This document shows positions 8,584-17,458 of a stretch of 64,000 bases of DNA, one piece after another. The stretch is taken from the NCBI RefSeq assembly GCF_014648655.1, contig NZ_BMRN01000008.1, forward strand, positions 124,001 through 188,000, written 5' to 3'. The DNA comes from Streptomyces atratus. Lineage in GTDB: Bacteria; Actinomycetota; Actinomycetes; Streptomycetales; Streptomycetaceae. A model generated the notes under the pieces. The model did not search any database, was not told the DNA's origin, and saw only the letters and a list, made by a program, of their open reading frames with translations. Numbering within the stretch: position 1 is the first letter of the stretch; every line of letters starts with the position of its first letter. The position numbers were made by a program, and so were the translations under genes.

Positions 8584-9879
8584 TTACGAGAACAGCGCCC
8601 GGCCCCACCAGTCGTCCTTGTCGCGGACGCCCGGCGGGACAGCGAAGTGCGCCGAACCCACGTGCTGGATGTACTCGTTGAGTGCGTCGTGCGCCGCGAG
8701 GCGCCGCTGCAACGGAATGAATGCCTTGCGGACATCGCGCTGGTAGGCGATGAAGAACAGCCCGGCGTCGAGCCGGCCGAGGCCGTCCGTACCGTCGGTG
8801 AACGAGTAGCCGCGGCGCAGGATCGTCGCACCGTCGTTGCTGTCCGGGTGGGCGAGGCGTACGTGCGCGGTCGGCAGCATCGCCTTCAGGAACGGCTCGT
8901 CGTGCTCCTTGGACTTGCCGACCGCAGCTCCCTCGCCCTTGTCGCGGCCGAAGACGTCCTCCTGCTCCTGGAGCGAGGTACGGTCCCAGGTCTCGATGTG
9001 CATCCGGATGCGCCGGGCCACCAGGTACGACCCCCCGGCCATCCAGCCCGCGTCGTCTTTCCCGCCCACCCACACGTGCTTGTCCAGGGCGGCGGTGTCG
9101 GTGCCGGAGATGTTCCGGGTGCCGTCCTTGAAGCCGAACATGTTCCGCGGGGTCTGGGCGTCCGGCGTCGTCGAGGATGTCTTGCCGAAGCCCAGCTGGG
9201 ACCAGCGGATCGCGGTGCGGCCCATGCCGATCCTGGCGAGGTTGCGGATGGCGTGCACCGCGACCTGCGGGTCGTCCGCACATGCCTGGACGCAGAGGTC
9301 GCCGCCGCTGCGCGCCGCGTCGAGGTTGTCGCCGGGGAACTTCGGCAGGTCGACGAGCGCCTCGGGCCGCTTGTCCTCCAGGCCGAACCGGCCCTTGGCG
9401 AAGAGCGAGGGCCCGAAGCCGATGGTGAGGGTGAGCCGGGACGGCTTGAGCCCCAGCGCCTCGCCCGTGTCGTCCGGCGGGGCCTCGGCGAGACCGCCGT
9501 ACGCCCCGTCGCCGACCGCGTGACCGGCCGTCATCCGCTCGGCCGCCCGCGTCCACTCCTTGAGCAGCGCGATCAGCTCGGCGCGGTCCTTCGTCGTCAC
9601 GTCGAACGCGGCGAAGTGCAGCCGGTCCTGTACGGCGGTGGCGATACCGGCCTGGTGTGCACCGTGGAACGGCACGGCCGCACCACTGTCCGCGGCCGGT
9701 ACTGCGTCGCTCTCCGTACGCACCGCGGCGACCGCGCCACCGGCCGCGACCGCGCCCAGCGCAAGACCGGCGCCGCCCCAGCCGAGCAGTGCCCGACGGG
9801 ACGGGGCACGGCCACCGGTCTCGGCAGCGGTTGCCCCGGCGGCGTCGTCCGCGGCGGTGTTCTGCGTCTCCTGCGACAT
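8584..9879 (-). CDS. efeB: Deferrochelatase/DyP-type peroxidase EfeB
   Basis: A heme peroxidase of the EfeB class exported by the Tat system. It is thought to oxidise ferrous iron for EfeU and has been reported to release iron from heme. The 431-residue protein has a Tat signal (PSRRALLGWGGAGLALG, about residues 26-42), the DyP motif GFKDGTRN, and the proximal heme histidine region AHVRLAHPDSN. ATG at 9879 is retained. It starts 19 nt after efeO and ends 32 nt before efeU, so these form one operon under the iron boxes at 11086-11124. Confidence 0.95.
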   Translation of the reverse strand: MSQETQNTAADDAAGATAAETGGRAPSRRALLGWGGAGLALGAVAAGGAVAAVRTESDAVPAADSGAAVPFHGAHQAGIATAVQDRLHFAAFDVTTKDRAELIALLKEWTRAAERMTAGHAVGDGAYGGLAEAPPDDTGEALGLKPSRLTLTIGFGPSLFAKGRFGLEDKRPEALVDLPKFPGDNLDAARSGGDLCVQACADDPQVAVHAIRNLARIGMGRTAIRWSQLGFGKTSSTTPDAQTPRNMFGFKDGTRNISGTDTAALDKHVWVGGKDDAGWMAGGSYLVARRIRMHIETWDRTSLQEQEDVFGRDKGEGAAVGKSKEHDEPFLKAMLPTAHVRLAHPDSNDGATILRRGYSFTDGTDGLGRLDAGLFFIAYQRDVRKAFIPLQRRLAAHDALNEYIQHVGSAHFAVPPGVRDKDDWWGRALFS

Positions 9880-9898
9880 CCCGAAGTCTCCCCGCTCG

Positions 9899-11035
9899 TT
9901 ACTTCGTCACCGCGGCGGCGAGCTTGGACAGCGGCTCGGCCAGCGCGTTGACAGAGTCCGAAAGCTCCTTGCGGTCCGCCTTGCCGACCTTCTCGTACGA
10001 GGTGAACTCGTAGGAGGTCTTGTCCTTGCGGTACTTGTCCAGCAGCGTGTTCAGCGCCGCGAACTGCTTGTCCAGGGACGCCGTCAGCGCCGGGTCGTTC
10101 TTCGACGCGATCGGCTTCAGCAGCTCGTAGGACTTCTCCGCGCCCTCGACGTTGCCCTTGAAGTCGATCAGGTCGGTGTGGCTGTAGCGCTCTTCCTCGC
10201 CGGTGACCTTGCCGGTCGCGACCTCGTCGAGGAGTTCCTTGGCACCGTTGGCCATGGAGGTCGGGGTGATCTCCGCCGTGCCGACCCGCTTCTGCCAGTC
10301 GAGCAGGTCCTTGTAGAGGACCGGTGCGAGGGCCTTCTCCTCGGCGCCCAGCTTCTTGTCCTGCCACAGCGCCTTCTCCAGGCGGTGCCAGCCCGTCCAC
10401 TTCTGGCCGTCCTCCAGGCCGTCCTCGCGGATGTCGACCTTCGGGTCGATGTCGCCGAAGGACTCGGCGACCGGCTCGGTGCGCTCCCAGCCGAGACGGG
10501 ATTCGGCGTAGACCTTCTTGGCGGCCTCGATGTCACCGGCGGCGACGGCGTCCGTGAACTTCTTGGCCTTCGGCAGCGTCTCGTCGGCCTGGGCCTGGAC
10601 GTAGGTGCGGTACTCCGCGACGGCCTTGTCCATCTCGGGGCTGCGCTCGGCCGCGTTGGCGCCGGTGACCTCGATCTTCTGCCGGATGCCGTGGCCCTTC
10701 ATGCCGGGCTTGCAGGCGATCTCGTACGAACCGGCCTTGATCTCGGCCGTGATGTTGGCCTTGGTGCCGGGGCCGATGTTCTCGCGCTCGGCGACGATGC
10801 GGTCGTCCGGGAACAGGACGTAGACCTCGGTGACCTTGGATCCCTTGTTCTCCACGGCCAGTTCGATGTGACCGGCCGGGAGCTTCTTCTTCGACACCTC
10901 GCAGGAGTCGTCCTTCGCGACGACCTGGACGGCGCCGTCACCCTTGCCGTCGCTCTTCTCTGCGCATCCCGTGACGGCGGTCAGAGCGGCCACGGTGGCG
11001 GCAGCGGTGACGACGGAGAAACGAACGGCTCGCAT
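9899..11035 (-). CDS. efeO: Iron uptake lipoprotein EfeO (cupredoxin + M75 domain)
   Basis: The extracytoplasmic iron-binding component of EfeUOB. The 378-residue protein has a lipoprotein signal ending TAVTGC, a cupredoxin-like domain with the DDSCEVS strand and a C-terminal-ligand-type loop YEIACKPGMKGHG, then an all-helical imelysin/M75 domain carrying the conserved GWHRLE (HxxE) motif. ATG at 11035 was chosen over 11083 because TGGAG lies 5 nt before it and the signal peptide is then of normal length. It is the first gene of the operon, and two iron boxes lie just upstream, so transcription should rise when iron is scarce. Confidence 0.94.
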   Translation of the reverse strand: MRAVRFSVVTAAATVAALTAVTGCAEKSDGKGDGAVQVVAKDDSCEVSKKKLPAGHIELAVENKGSKVTEVYVLFPDDRIVAERENIGPGTKANITAEIKAGSYEIACKPGMKGHGIRQKIEVTGANAAERSPEMDKAVAEYRTYVQAQADETLPKAKKFTDAVAAGDIEAAKKVYAESRLGWERTEPVAESFGDIDPKVDIREDGLEDGQKWTGWHRLEKALWQDKKLGAEEKALAPVLYKDLLDWQKRVGTAEITPTSMANGAKELLDEVATGKVTGEEERYSHTDLIDFKGNVEGAEKSYELLKPIASKNDPALTASLDKQFAALNTLLDKYRKDKTSYEFTSYEKVGKADRKELSDSVNALAEPLSKLAAAVTK

Positions 11036-11085
11036 ACGGGCTCCACATGAGGACGAAGGAGAAGCAGGAGAAGAACGGGACAAAG

Positions 11086-11104
11086 TCAGGTGAGGCAGAC
11101 CTAA
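11086..11104. promoter_or_regulatory. Iron box 1 of the efe operon (DmdR/IdeR-like)
   Basis: Read on the minus strand the 19-mer is TTAGGTCTGCCTCACCTGA, close to the actinobacterial DmdR/IdeR consensus TTAGGTTAGGCTAACCTAA. It lies 51 bp before the efeO start, where repressor binding would block the promoter when iron is plentiful. Confidence 0.8.
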
Positions 11105-11105
11105 C

Positions 11106-11124
11106 TTAACCGAGGCTTACCTGA
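11106..11124. promoter_or_regulatory. Iron box 2 of the efe operon
   Basis: TTAACCGAGGCTTACCTGA on the plus strand, next to box 1 with 1 bp between them. The half AGGCTTACCTGA is the better conserved side. Paired boxes suggest cooperative binding of two repressor dimers. Confidence 0.72.
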
Positions 11125-11226
11125 GCGATACCCACCCGTGCCGTGATTCAGCTCTCATCCCGCAGGCCCGGGAACGGGCTGATCACGGACTGGCCATGGG
11201 CGCCCCACGGAAAGGTCAAGTAATGG

Positions 11227-12069
11227 TCAAGCGCCTCTTGTCGGTACGACGAGGGGCGCCCCGGTCCGCGGATGCGGGAACACCTCGACCGGCTGCCGGT
11301 AGACCTCGCCGAGCAGCTCGCCCGTGAACACCCCGGCGGGCGGCCCCACCACCGCGATCCGTCCGCCGTGCAGCACGGCCGCCCGGTCTGCGTACGCCGC
11401 GGCGAGCCCCAGATCGTGCAGCACCACGACGATCGCGTCCCCGGCGGCGGCCCGCTCCCGGCAGATCCGCAGCACCAGTTCCTGGTGGCGCAGGTCGAGC
11501 GCGGCCGTCGGCTCGTCGAGCAACAGCAGCGGGGCGCGCTGCGCCAGCACCCGGGCCAGCGCGACCCGGGCCCGCTCGCCGCCGGACAGGGCGGAGAAGG
11601 GGCGCTCGGCGAACTCGGTGACCTCGGTCGCCGCCATCGCCGAGGCGACGGCGGGATCGTCCTCGTCGGCCCGCTCCGTACCGGCCCATGGCGCCCGCCC
11701 CATCCGTACGACCTCCGCCACCGGGAACGGGAACGACAGCGCGGCGGACTGGGGCAGCACGGCCCGGCGCAGCGCCAGTTCGGCGGGCGACCAGTCGGTG
11801 ACCGGACGCCCGTCGATCCGTACCTCGCCCTGCTCGGCGGGCAGATCGGCGGCCAGCGCCGCCAACAGGGTCGACTTGCCCGCCCCGTTGGGCCCCACGA
11901 GCGCCAGCACCTCGCCCGCGCGGGCGGTCAGGTCGATGGAGTCGAGCACCGGCCGCTGCCCCAGCCGCACCCGCAGTCCGCGCGCCTCGGCGACGGGGGA
12001 GCCGGGAGAGAGGGGAGCGGGAAGCAGGCGCCGTACGCGTACCCGGAAGGGATTCTTCAGAGGCTTCAT
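11227..12069 (-). CDS. hmuV: Heme ABC transporter ATP-binding protein
   Basis: The ATPase of a heme/siderophore-type importer. Walker A GPNGAGKST, signature LSGGERARVALAR, Walker B LLLLDEP and the H-loop VVLHD are all intact in 280 residues, with FecE/HmuV-like order. ATG at 12069 overlaps the stop of the permease gene by 4 nt (ATGA), which argues for it over the TTG at 12075. It is last in the hmuT-hmuU-hmuV operon and should be controlled through the iron box at 14328. Heme as substrate is inferred from the HtaA genes divergent to the operon and the nearby heme oxygenase. Confidence 0.92.
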   Translation of the reverse strand: MKPLKNPFRVRVRRLLPAPLSPGSPVAEARGLRVRLGQRPVLDSIDLTARAGEVLALVGPNGAGKSTLLAALAADLPAEQGEVRIDGRPVTDWSPAELALRRAVLPQSAALSFPFPVAEVVRMGRAPWAGTERADEDDPAVASAMAATEVTEFAERPFSALSGGERARVALARVLAQRAPLLLLDEPTAALDLRHQELVLRICRERAAAGDAIVVVLHDLGLAAAYADRAAVLHGGRIAVVGPPAGVFTGELLGEVYRQPVEVFPHPRTGAPLVVPTRGA

Positions 12070-13157
12070 GCCCAACCACCTTGCTTGCGACGGGTCCTGC
12101 GCAGCAGCCAGAAGAAGAACGGGCTGCCGAAGAGCGCGGTCAGCACGCCGAGCGGCAGCTCGGCGGGGTCGGCGACGGTACGGGCCGCGAGATCGCCCAC
12201 CACCAGGACCAGGGCGCCGCCGAGCGCGCTGCCGGGGATCAGGAAGCGGTGGCCGGGGCCGTTCGCCATCCGCAGCAGATGCGGCACCAGCAGCCCCACG
12301 AACGAGATGATCCCGGCGACCGCCACCGCGGCCGCGGTCAGCAGCGCCACGACGAGCACGAGCACGATCCGGAGCCGTTCCACATCGACCCCCAGATGGC
12401 GGGCGGACCGCTCACCGAGAGCGAGCAGGTCCAGCTTCCGGGCGTAGAACGGCGCGACGAGCAGCCCGAGCACCGCACAGGGCAGCACGGCGAGCACCTT
12501 GGGCCAGGTCGCCTGGGCCAGCGAACCCAGCTGCCAGAAGGTGATCTGCGAGATCTGCGCGTTGTCGGCGAAGAAGACGAACAGCCCGATCAGCGCGCCC
12601 GCGAAGGCGTTGACCGCGATCCCGGTCAGGATCAGCGTCACGACCTCGGTCCGCCCGCCCGACCGGGACAGCGCGTACACCAGCAGTACGGTCGCGAGCC
12701 CGGCGGCGAACGCGCAGACGGTGACGGTCCAGTTGCCGAAGAAGTTCAGCCCGAGCGCGATCGAGGCGACCGCGCCGACCGCGGCGCCGGAGGAGATCCC
12801 GATCACCCCGGGCTCGGCGAGCGGATTGCCGAACACCCCCTGCATCAGGGCGCCCGCGCAGCCCAGCGACGCCCCGACCAGCAGGGCGAGGGCGACCCTG
12901 GGCAGCCGTACGTTCCACAGCACGCTCTCGCCGACCCGGTCCAGCGCCGCCCCGCCGAGGCCGAGCCGGTGCTGGACGGAGCCGAGTACGTCGCCGAGCG
13001 GGATGCTGTACGCGCCGAGCCCGGCGGAGAGCAGACAGCACAGCAGGAGGGCGGCGAGCAGCCCGGCGGTCAGCGCGAAGGACGGGGAGCGCCGGGGCTT
13101 CCCGGTGGCGGTGGCGGTGGTGTCGGTCCGGGGCCGTTCCGGGGACGAGGTCGTCAC
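12066..13157 (-). CDS. hmuU: Heme ABC transporter permease (FecCD family)
   Basis: A 363-residue integral membrane permease of the FecCD/BtuC type with about ten hydrophobic helices. Family stretches include LPRVALALLVGASLGCAGALMQ, NPLAEPGVIGISSGAA and GLLVPHLLR. A Pro/Arg/Thr-rich N-terminal extension of about 25 residues is cytoplasmic. GTG at 13157 overlaps the end of hmuT as GTGA, and its own stop overlaps hmuV as ATGA, so the three genes are translationally coupled. Confidence 0.93.
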   Translation of the reverse strand: MTTSSPERPRTDTTATATGKPRRSPSFALTAGLLAALLLCCLLSAGLGAYSIPLGDVLGSVQHRLGLGGAALDRVGESVLWNVRLPRVALALLVGASLGCAGALMQGVFGNPLAEPGVIGISSGAAVGAVASIALGLNFFGNWTVTVCAFAAGLATVLLVYALSRSGGRTEVVTLILTGIAVNAFAGALIGLFVFFADNAQISQITFWQLGSLAQATWPKVLAVLPCAVLGLLVAPFYARKLDLLALGERSARHLGVDVERLRIVLVLVVALLTAAAVAVAGIISFVGLLVPHLLRMANGPGHRFLIPGSALGGALVLVVGDLAARTVADPAELPLGVLTALFGSPFFFWLLRRTRRKQGGWA

Positions 13158-14236
13158 TTGTCCGCCCCGTCCTGCGGGTGGAGCTGCGCGATCAGTTCGC
13201 TCAGCACCCGGTCCGTGCGCGGGCCGTAGTTCAGCAGCACGCCGTCGTCGATGGAGACGATCCGCCGGTCCATCCCGGCCGGGGTCTCGGCGACGCCCGG
13301 GATCTTCACCAGACCGTCGACGCCGCCCACCGATTCGAGCCCCTTGGACATCACCAGGATGGCGTCCGGGGCGGCCTTGGCGAGGGCCTCGCTGGTGATG
13401 GCGGTGAAGTCCTTCTTCAGCCCGGACGCCTTGCCCGCGTCGACGGCGCCCGCCGCTTCCAGCAGCGAACTCGCCCCGGACTCCCGGCCGCCCAGCAGAT
13501 ATACGGAGGCCGAGCCGCGCAGGTAGAGGAAGGCGACCCGAGGCTTCTTCTGCCCGTCCGCCGGGGTGGGCACGGACTTCTGCACGGCATCGATACGCGA
13601 CTGGGTGCGCGACTTCAGTTCGGTGCCCGAGTCCGGCACGCCCAGGGCCGCCGCCACGGTCTCGATCCGGCGGCCGACATCGACGAGTTCCTTGGCCGGT
13701 TCGACGACGACGAGCGGAATGCCGGCATCCCGGATCTGACCGATGGCCTCGGCGGGACCGGTCGTGGTGTCCGCGAGGACGACCGTCGGCTTCAGCGACA
13801 GCACGCTCTCCGCCGAGACGTCATGGGCGCGGGTCACCACCGGGAGTTTCGCCGCCTGTTCGAAGGTGGCGGTGATGTCACGGGCCACGACCTGCTTGCC
13901 GAGGCCGAGGGTGAAGACGATCTCGCTCAGGCTGCCGGTCAGCGGAACGATCCGGTCCGTCGAGGCGACGGTGACCTCGGCGCCGTCCGCCGACTTCACC
14001 GTGGCCGGCAACTGCGGCTTCGGAGCGGTGGCCAGGGGCTCGACGCGGTCGGCCGCGGCGCTCCTGGAACCGGCGGCGGGAGTCCCCGTATCCGTACTGC
14101 CGCCGCAGCCCGTCAGGACGAGGGCCAGGGTGAGGACGGCCGTCGGTGCACCCAGCGGTCCACGGGTCCTGACCGGCCCGCGGCCCGGCCGCCGGGCGCC
14201 CGGGCCCGACGGGGCGAAGTCCTGCGAGAAGCGCAC
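13154..14236 (-). CDS. hmuT: Heme ABC transporter substrate-binding lipoprotein
   Basis: The extracytoplasmic heme receptor of the importer, in the PeriBP_2/FecB fold. It has a lipobox (ALVLTGCGG), the family strand DRIVPLTGSLSEIVFTLGLG and the helix-linked halves typical of class III binding proteins. GTG at 14236 gives 360 residues and has AGGACGG about 7 nt upstream. The longer frame to 14290 adds residues with no signal character. A long Arg/Pro-rich leader precedes the hydrophobic core. It is divergent from the HtaA-domain genes, sharing the iron box between them. Confidence 0.9.
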   Translation of the reverse strand: MRFSQDFAPSGPGARRPGRGPVRTRGPLGAPTAVLTLALVLTGCGGSTDTGTPAAGSRSAAADRVEPLATAPKPQLPATVKSADGAEVTVASTDRIVPLTGSLSEIVFTLGLGKQVVARDITATFEQAAKLPVVTRAHDVSAESVLSLKPTVVLADTTTGPAEAIGQIRDAGIPLVVVEPAKELVDVGRRIETVAAALGVPDSGTELKSRTQSRIDAVQKSVPTPADGQKKPRVAFLYLRGSASVYLLGGRESGASSLLEAAGAVDAGKASGLKKDFTAITSEALAKAAPDAILVMSKGLESVGGVDGLVKIPGVAETPAGMDRRIVSIDDGVLLNYGPRTDRVLSELIAQLHPQDGADK

Positions 14237-14327
14237 TGGGGCACCGTCCTGTCGTTCTGCGGTGAGCAGTTGGCAATGTTTTGCGAGCAATGTGATGGAA
14301 GGGGTATCCCCACAAGATCTCCACAGC

Positions 14328-14346
14328 TTAGGTTAGCCTTACCTGA
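14328..14346. promoter_or_regulatory. Iron box between hmuTUV and the HtaA genes
   Basis: TTAGGTTAGCCTTACCTGA is one of the closest matches in the window to the DmdR/IdeR consensus. It lies 26 bp before the HtaA-protein ATG and 92 bp before the hmuT start, so one operator could silence both directions when iron is plentiful. Confidence 0.88.
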
Positions 14347-14371
14347 CTTCCCAGACCTCGGAGGGGTCCTC

Positions 14372-15778
14372 ATGCTGCCGTCCAGACCTGCCCGCGCGCC
14401 CGGACAGGCCCTGACTGTCGCGCTCCTCGCGGTGCTGCTGGGAGCCCTGCTCCCGGCCACCGCCGCGCAAGCGGCGAGCCGCACGGTGCAGGGCGGCAGA
14501 CTCGACTGGGGCATCAAGTCCTCTTTCCAGAGCTATGTCACGGGCCCCATCGCGAAAGGAAGTTGGAGCCTGACCGGTGGCGCCGCCACGGTCGGCGGCA
14601 GTCAGTTCCGTTTCCACTCCGCCACCGGTTCCTACGACCCGGCGACCGGCGCCTTTGGCTCCGGCTTCTCGGGCGGGGTCCGCTTCATCGGCCACAAGAA
14701 GTCCGACGGCGGCTACGAACTGGACCTCACCATCGGCCGGCCCACCGTCCGCATCACGGGCGGCACCGGCACCGTCCTTGCCGACATGGTCAGCAAGGAC
14801 CGGGGGAGCGGCCGTGTCACCTCGGCCTCCCAGGTGCCACTCGCGACGCTGGGGCTGTCCGGGATCGACATGGCGGGGGGTTCCACCCCCATCACCCTCA
14901 ACAACATCCCGGCAACACTGACTTCGCAGGGCGCGAAGGCGTTCGCCGGTTACTACACGGCCGGCACACCGCTCGACCCGGTCAGTCTCTCCGTAGACAT
15001 CTCCGCCCCGGCCGGGAAGCCGGCCATCCCCAAGTCCCCGAAGAAGCCGGCGGAGCCGAAGAAGGCCGAGCGGGCCCAGGGCCGCTTCGAGGACGCCGCC
15101 GTCGACTGGGGTGTGCGCCGCACCTTCCGTGAGTACGTCACGGGCTTGGTCGGCAAGGGGAAGTGGACCCTCGCCGACGGCGCCCAGGACGGCGGGGCGC
15201 TCTTCCGTTTCCCGCGCGGCAAGGGCACGTACGACCCGAAGAGGCAGACCCTGGACGCCGACTTCGCGGGCAGCGTCCGCTTCACGGGAGCCGACGGACT
15301 CGATCTGAAACTTTCGGCGGTCGCGGTCCGGGTGAAGGCGGGCAAGGGCACGCTCTCGGCCGATGTCCTGAGCGACGGCGACCGGCACCCGGCCGTCCCG
15401 CTCGTCACCTTCACCGCAAAGGACTTCACGGCGAAGGACGGCCTCGCCGTCCTCACCGAGGCCCCAGCCACTCTCACCGCCGACGGCGCCAAGGCGTTCG
15501 GCTCGCTCTACAGGGCGGGCACCGCGATGGACCCGCTCTCGCTGGCCGTCGCCGTCGACACCAAGGCCGAACTGCCCGCCCTGCCCGACCTGGGCAGTGC
15601 TCCTGACCCGTCCGGTCCGCCCGCGGAGAAGACCACCACCGCGGCATCGGTGTCCCGCTCCGACTCCGGTTCCCGCGCCGGGCTGCATCTCGGCATCGGC
15701 GGCGCGGGCGTGCTCGCCGCCGCGGCAGGCGCGCTGTACCTCGCCCGCCGTCGCAGCACCCGGCAGAACAGCAACTAG
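14372..15778 (+). CDS. HtaA-domain heme-binding surface protein (membrane-anchored)
   Basis: A 468-residue cell-surface protein with a Sec signal (about residues 1-35) and two HtaA domains, each opening with 'LDWGIKSSFQSYVTGPIAKG' or 'VDWGVRRTFREYVTGLVGKG' and closing with 'PATLTxxGAKAFxGxYxAGxxLDPxSL'. HtaA domains bind heme through conserved Tyr/His, as known from Corynebacterium. A Lys/Pro-rich linker joins the domains. The C-terminus has one hydrophobic helix followed by RRRSTR and no LPXTG-type motif, so this copy is held by a membrane helix. ATG at 14372 has GGAGG about 8 nt upstream. It probably passes heme to HmuT. Confidence 0.9.
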   Translation: MLPSRPARAPGQALTVALLAVLLGALLPATAAQAASRTVQGGRLDWGIKSSFQSYVTGPIAKGSWSLTGGAATVGGSQFRFHSATGSYDPATGAFGSGFSGGVRFIGHKKSDGGYELDLTIGRPTVRITGGTGTVLADMVSKDRGSGRVTSASQVPLATLGLSGIDMAGGSTPITLNNIPATLTSQGAKAFAGYYTAGTPLDPVSLSVDISAPAGKPAIPKSPKKPAEPKKAERAQGRFEDAAVDWGVRRTFREYVTGLVGKGKWTLADGAQDGGALFRFPRGKGTYDPKRQTLDADFAGSVRFTGADGLDLKLSAVAVRVKAGKGTLSADVLSDGDRHPAVPLVTFTAKDFTAKDGLAVLTEAPATLTADGAKAFGSLYRAGTAMDPLSLAVAVDTKAELPALPDLGSAPDPSGPPAEKTTTAASVSRSDSGSRAGLHLGIGGAGVLAAAAGALYLARRRSTRQNSN

Positions 15779-15823
15779 ACCCGTCCCCCACCCCCCGTTT
15801 CATTCCTGAGGAGACCACCGGCC

Positions 15824-17377
15824 ATGACAGCAACCCGCCGTCCCATAGCTCTCGCCGCCGCCGTCGCCACGGCAGCCGCACTCGGTGCGACCGTGTTCGC
15901 CCTTCCGGCGCTCGCCGCCGACAGCACCGCGCCCGACGGGGCAGCGGCCGCGGCGCCGAAGCCTGCGCTGAAGGACGGCACGCTGGAATGGGGCATCAAG
16001 GAGTCCTTCCGCAAGTACCTCGCCTCGTCGTTCTCCGGCGGGAAGATCACCGTCAAGGACGGTGCCACGCAGGCGCCCGACAACGGTGTGTTCACCTTCG
16101 TCAACGGCAGGGGCACCTACGACACGGCCACCCACGGCACCGACACGGCCTTCGAGGGCGGCGTCAACTTCTACGCCCACGGGGGCGTTCTCGACATCAC
16201 GCTCTCGGACGTGAAGCTCTCCACGACCGGCACCGGCGGCGCGATCACCGCCGACGTCGCGACCCCGGAAGGCACCCGGAACGATGTGGCGTTCGCGGCT
16301 CTCGACCTGTCGGCGGTGAAGCCGGGCCAGGGTGCGGGCGGCGCGATGGTCTTCAAGGACATCCCGGCGACGCTCACGAAGGCGGGCTCCGAGGCGTTCA
16401 ACGGCCAGTACAAGGAGGGCGACGCGCTCGACCCGGCCACGCTCTCGGTGAAGGCGGTCTCGGCCCCGACCACCGAGCCCACCCGGAAGCCGACCACCGA
16501 GCCGACCGGGAAGCCCACCACGAAGCCCACCGGGAAGCCGACCACCGAGCCGACCGGGAAGCCCGCCTCGACCGCGTCCCCGTCCCCCTCGGCCGCGGTC
16601 ACCGACAAGCCGGCCGCCGCCGACCGGGGCGCGATCGGCGACGGCACCCTGGACTGGGGCGTCAAGAAGTCCTTCCGTACGTACGTCACGGGCCCGATCG
16701 CCCACGGCAAGGTCGAGACGACGGCCGGCGCCACCGCATCCGGCGACGGCTACCGGTTCCCGGATGCCACCGGTCACTTCGACGCCGACAAGCAGACCCT
16801 CGACGCGGACTTCGACGGCAAGGTCCGCTTCCTGGGCCACGAGGAGAACGGCGTCCACACCCTCGACCTCTCCCTCACCGGCATGGAGATCCAGGTGAAC
16901 GGGACGAAGGGCACTCTGATCGCGGACGTCTCCACCAAGGACCGCGAGACCAGGAAGGTCAGCACATACACCGGCCTGGCCGTCGCCGACCTGAAGCTGC
17001 CCAAGGGCGAACTCGCGGCCGAGGGCGGCGTGGTGACCCTCTCGGCCGTCCCGGCGACCCTCACCGCCGACGGCACCAAGGCTTTCGGCGGCATGTACCA
17101 GGCGGGCGAGCCGCTCGACGCGCTGACCGTCGCGGTCGCCCTCGACAAGGACGCCGCACTCCCGGGCGGCACGGGCTCCACCGGCTCCACCGGTCCGGCG
17201 GGAGGCTCCACGGCCACCGGCGGCGGCAGTGTGGGCGGCGGCTCGGTCGGTGGCTCGGGCTCCCTCGCCGCCACCGGCTCCGACGTCCCGGCCGGTGCCC
17301 TGATCGCCGCCTCGGGTGCCGTCGTGGCGACCGGCGCCGGAGCCGTGATCGCCGCCCGCCGTCGCCGTATCGGCTGA
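15824..17377 (+). CDS. HtaA-domain heme-binding protein with LAXTG sortase signal
   Basis: A 517-residue paralogue of the preceding gene, with a signal peptide (about residues 1-32), HtaA domain 1 (LEWGIKESFRKYLAS), a Pro/Thr/Lys linker made of four 8-residue repeats, and HtaA domain 2 (LDWGVKKSFRTYVTG). A Gly/Ser tail leads to LAATGSD, a hydrophobic helix and RRRR. LAATG is the class E sortase signal used in Streptomyces, so this copy should be covalently attached to peptidoglycan and could collect heme outside the membrane-held paralogue. It lies 45 bp after that gene, probably in one operon, and a strong hairpin terminator follows. Confidence 0.92.
   Translation: MTATRRPIALAAAVATAAALGATVFALPALAADSTAPDGAAAAAPKPALKDGTLEWGIKESFRKYLASSFSGGKITVKDGATQAPDNGVFTFVNGRGTYDTATHGTDTAFEGGVNFYAHGGVLDITLSDVKLSTTGTGGAITADVATPEGTRNDVAFAALDLSAVKPGQGAGGAMVFKDIPATLTKAGSEAFNGQYKEGDALDPATLSVKAVSAPTTEPTRKPTTEPTGKPTTKPTGKPTTEPTGKPASTASPSPSAAVTDKPAAADRGAIGDGTLDWGVKKSFRTYVTGPIAHGKVETTAGATASGDGYRFPDATGHFDADKQTLDADFDGKVRFLGHEENGVHTLDLSLTGMEIQVNGTKGTLIADVSTKDRETRKVSTYTGLAVADLKLPKGELAAEGGVVTLSAVPATLTADGTKAFGGMYQAGEPLDALTVAVALDKDAALPGGTGSTGSTGPAGGSTATGGGSVGGGSVGGSGSLAATGSDVPAGALIAASGAVVATGAGAVIAARRRRIG
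16466..16561 (+). repeat. Four 24-bp coding repeats in the HtaA linker
   Basis: Four in-frame units encoding variants of PTTEPTGK (PTTEPTRK, PTTEPTGK, PTTKPTGK, PTTEPTGK). They form the flexible wall-spanning linker between the two HtaA domains. Such repeats can change copy number by slippage. Confidence 0.9.
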
Positions 17378-17398
17378 TCCGTCCGGACCGCCCGACGG

Positions 17399-17445
17399 CA
17401 CCGCCCGGGTGACGGCCCAGCTGTACGGCCGTCACCCGGGCGGTG
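17399..17445 (+). terminator. Strong intrinsic terminator after the HtaA operon
   Basis: A perfect 19-bp stem (CACCGCCCGGGTGACGGCC at 17399-17417 with its complement at 17427-17445), a 9-nt loop, then TTT. It separates the HtaA operon from the PhzF-like gene starting 13 bp later. Confidence 0.9.
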
Positions 17446-17458
17446 TTTGAATGCCCAT

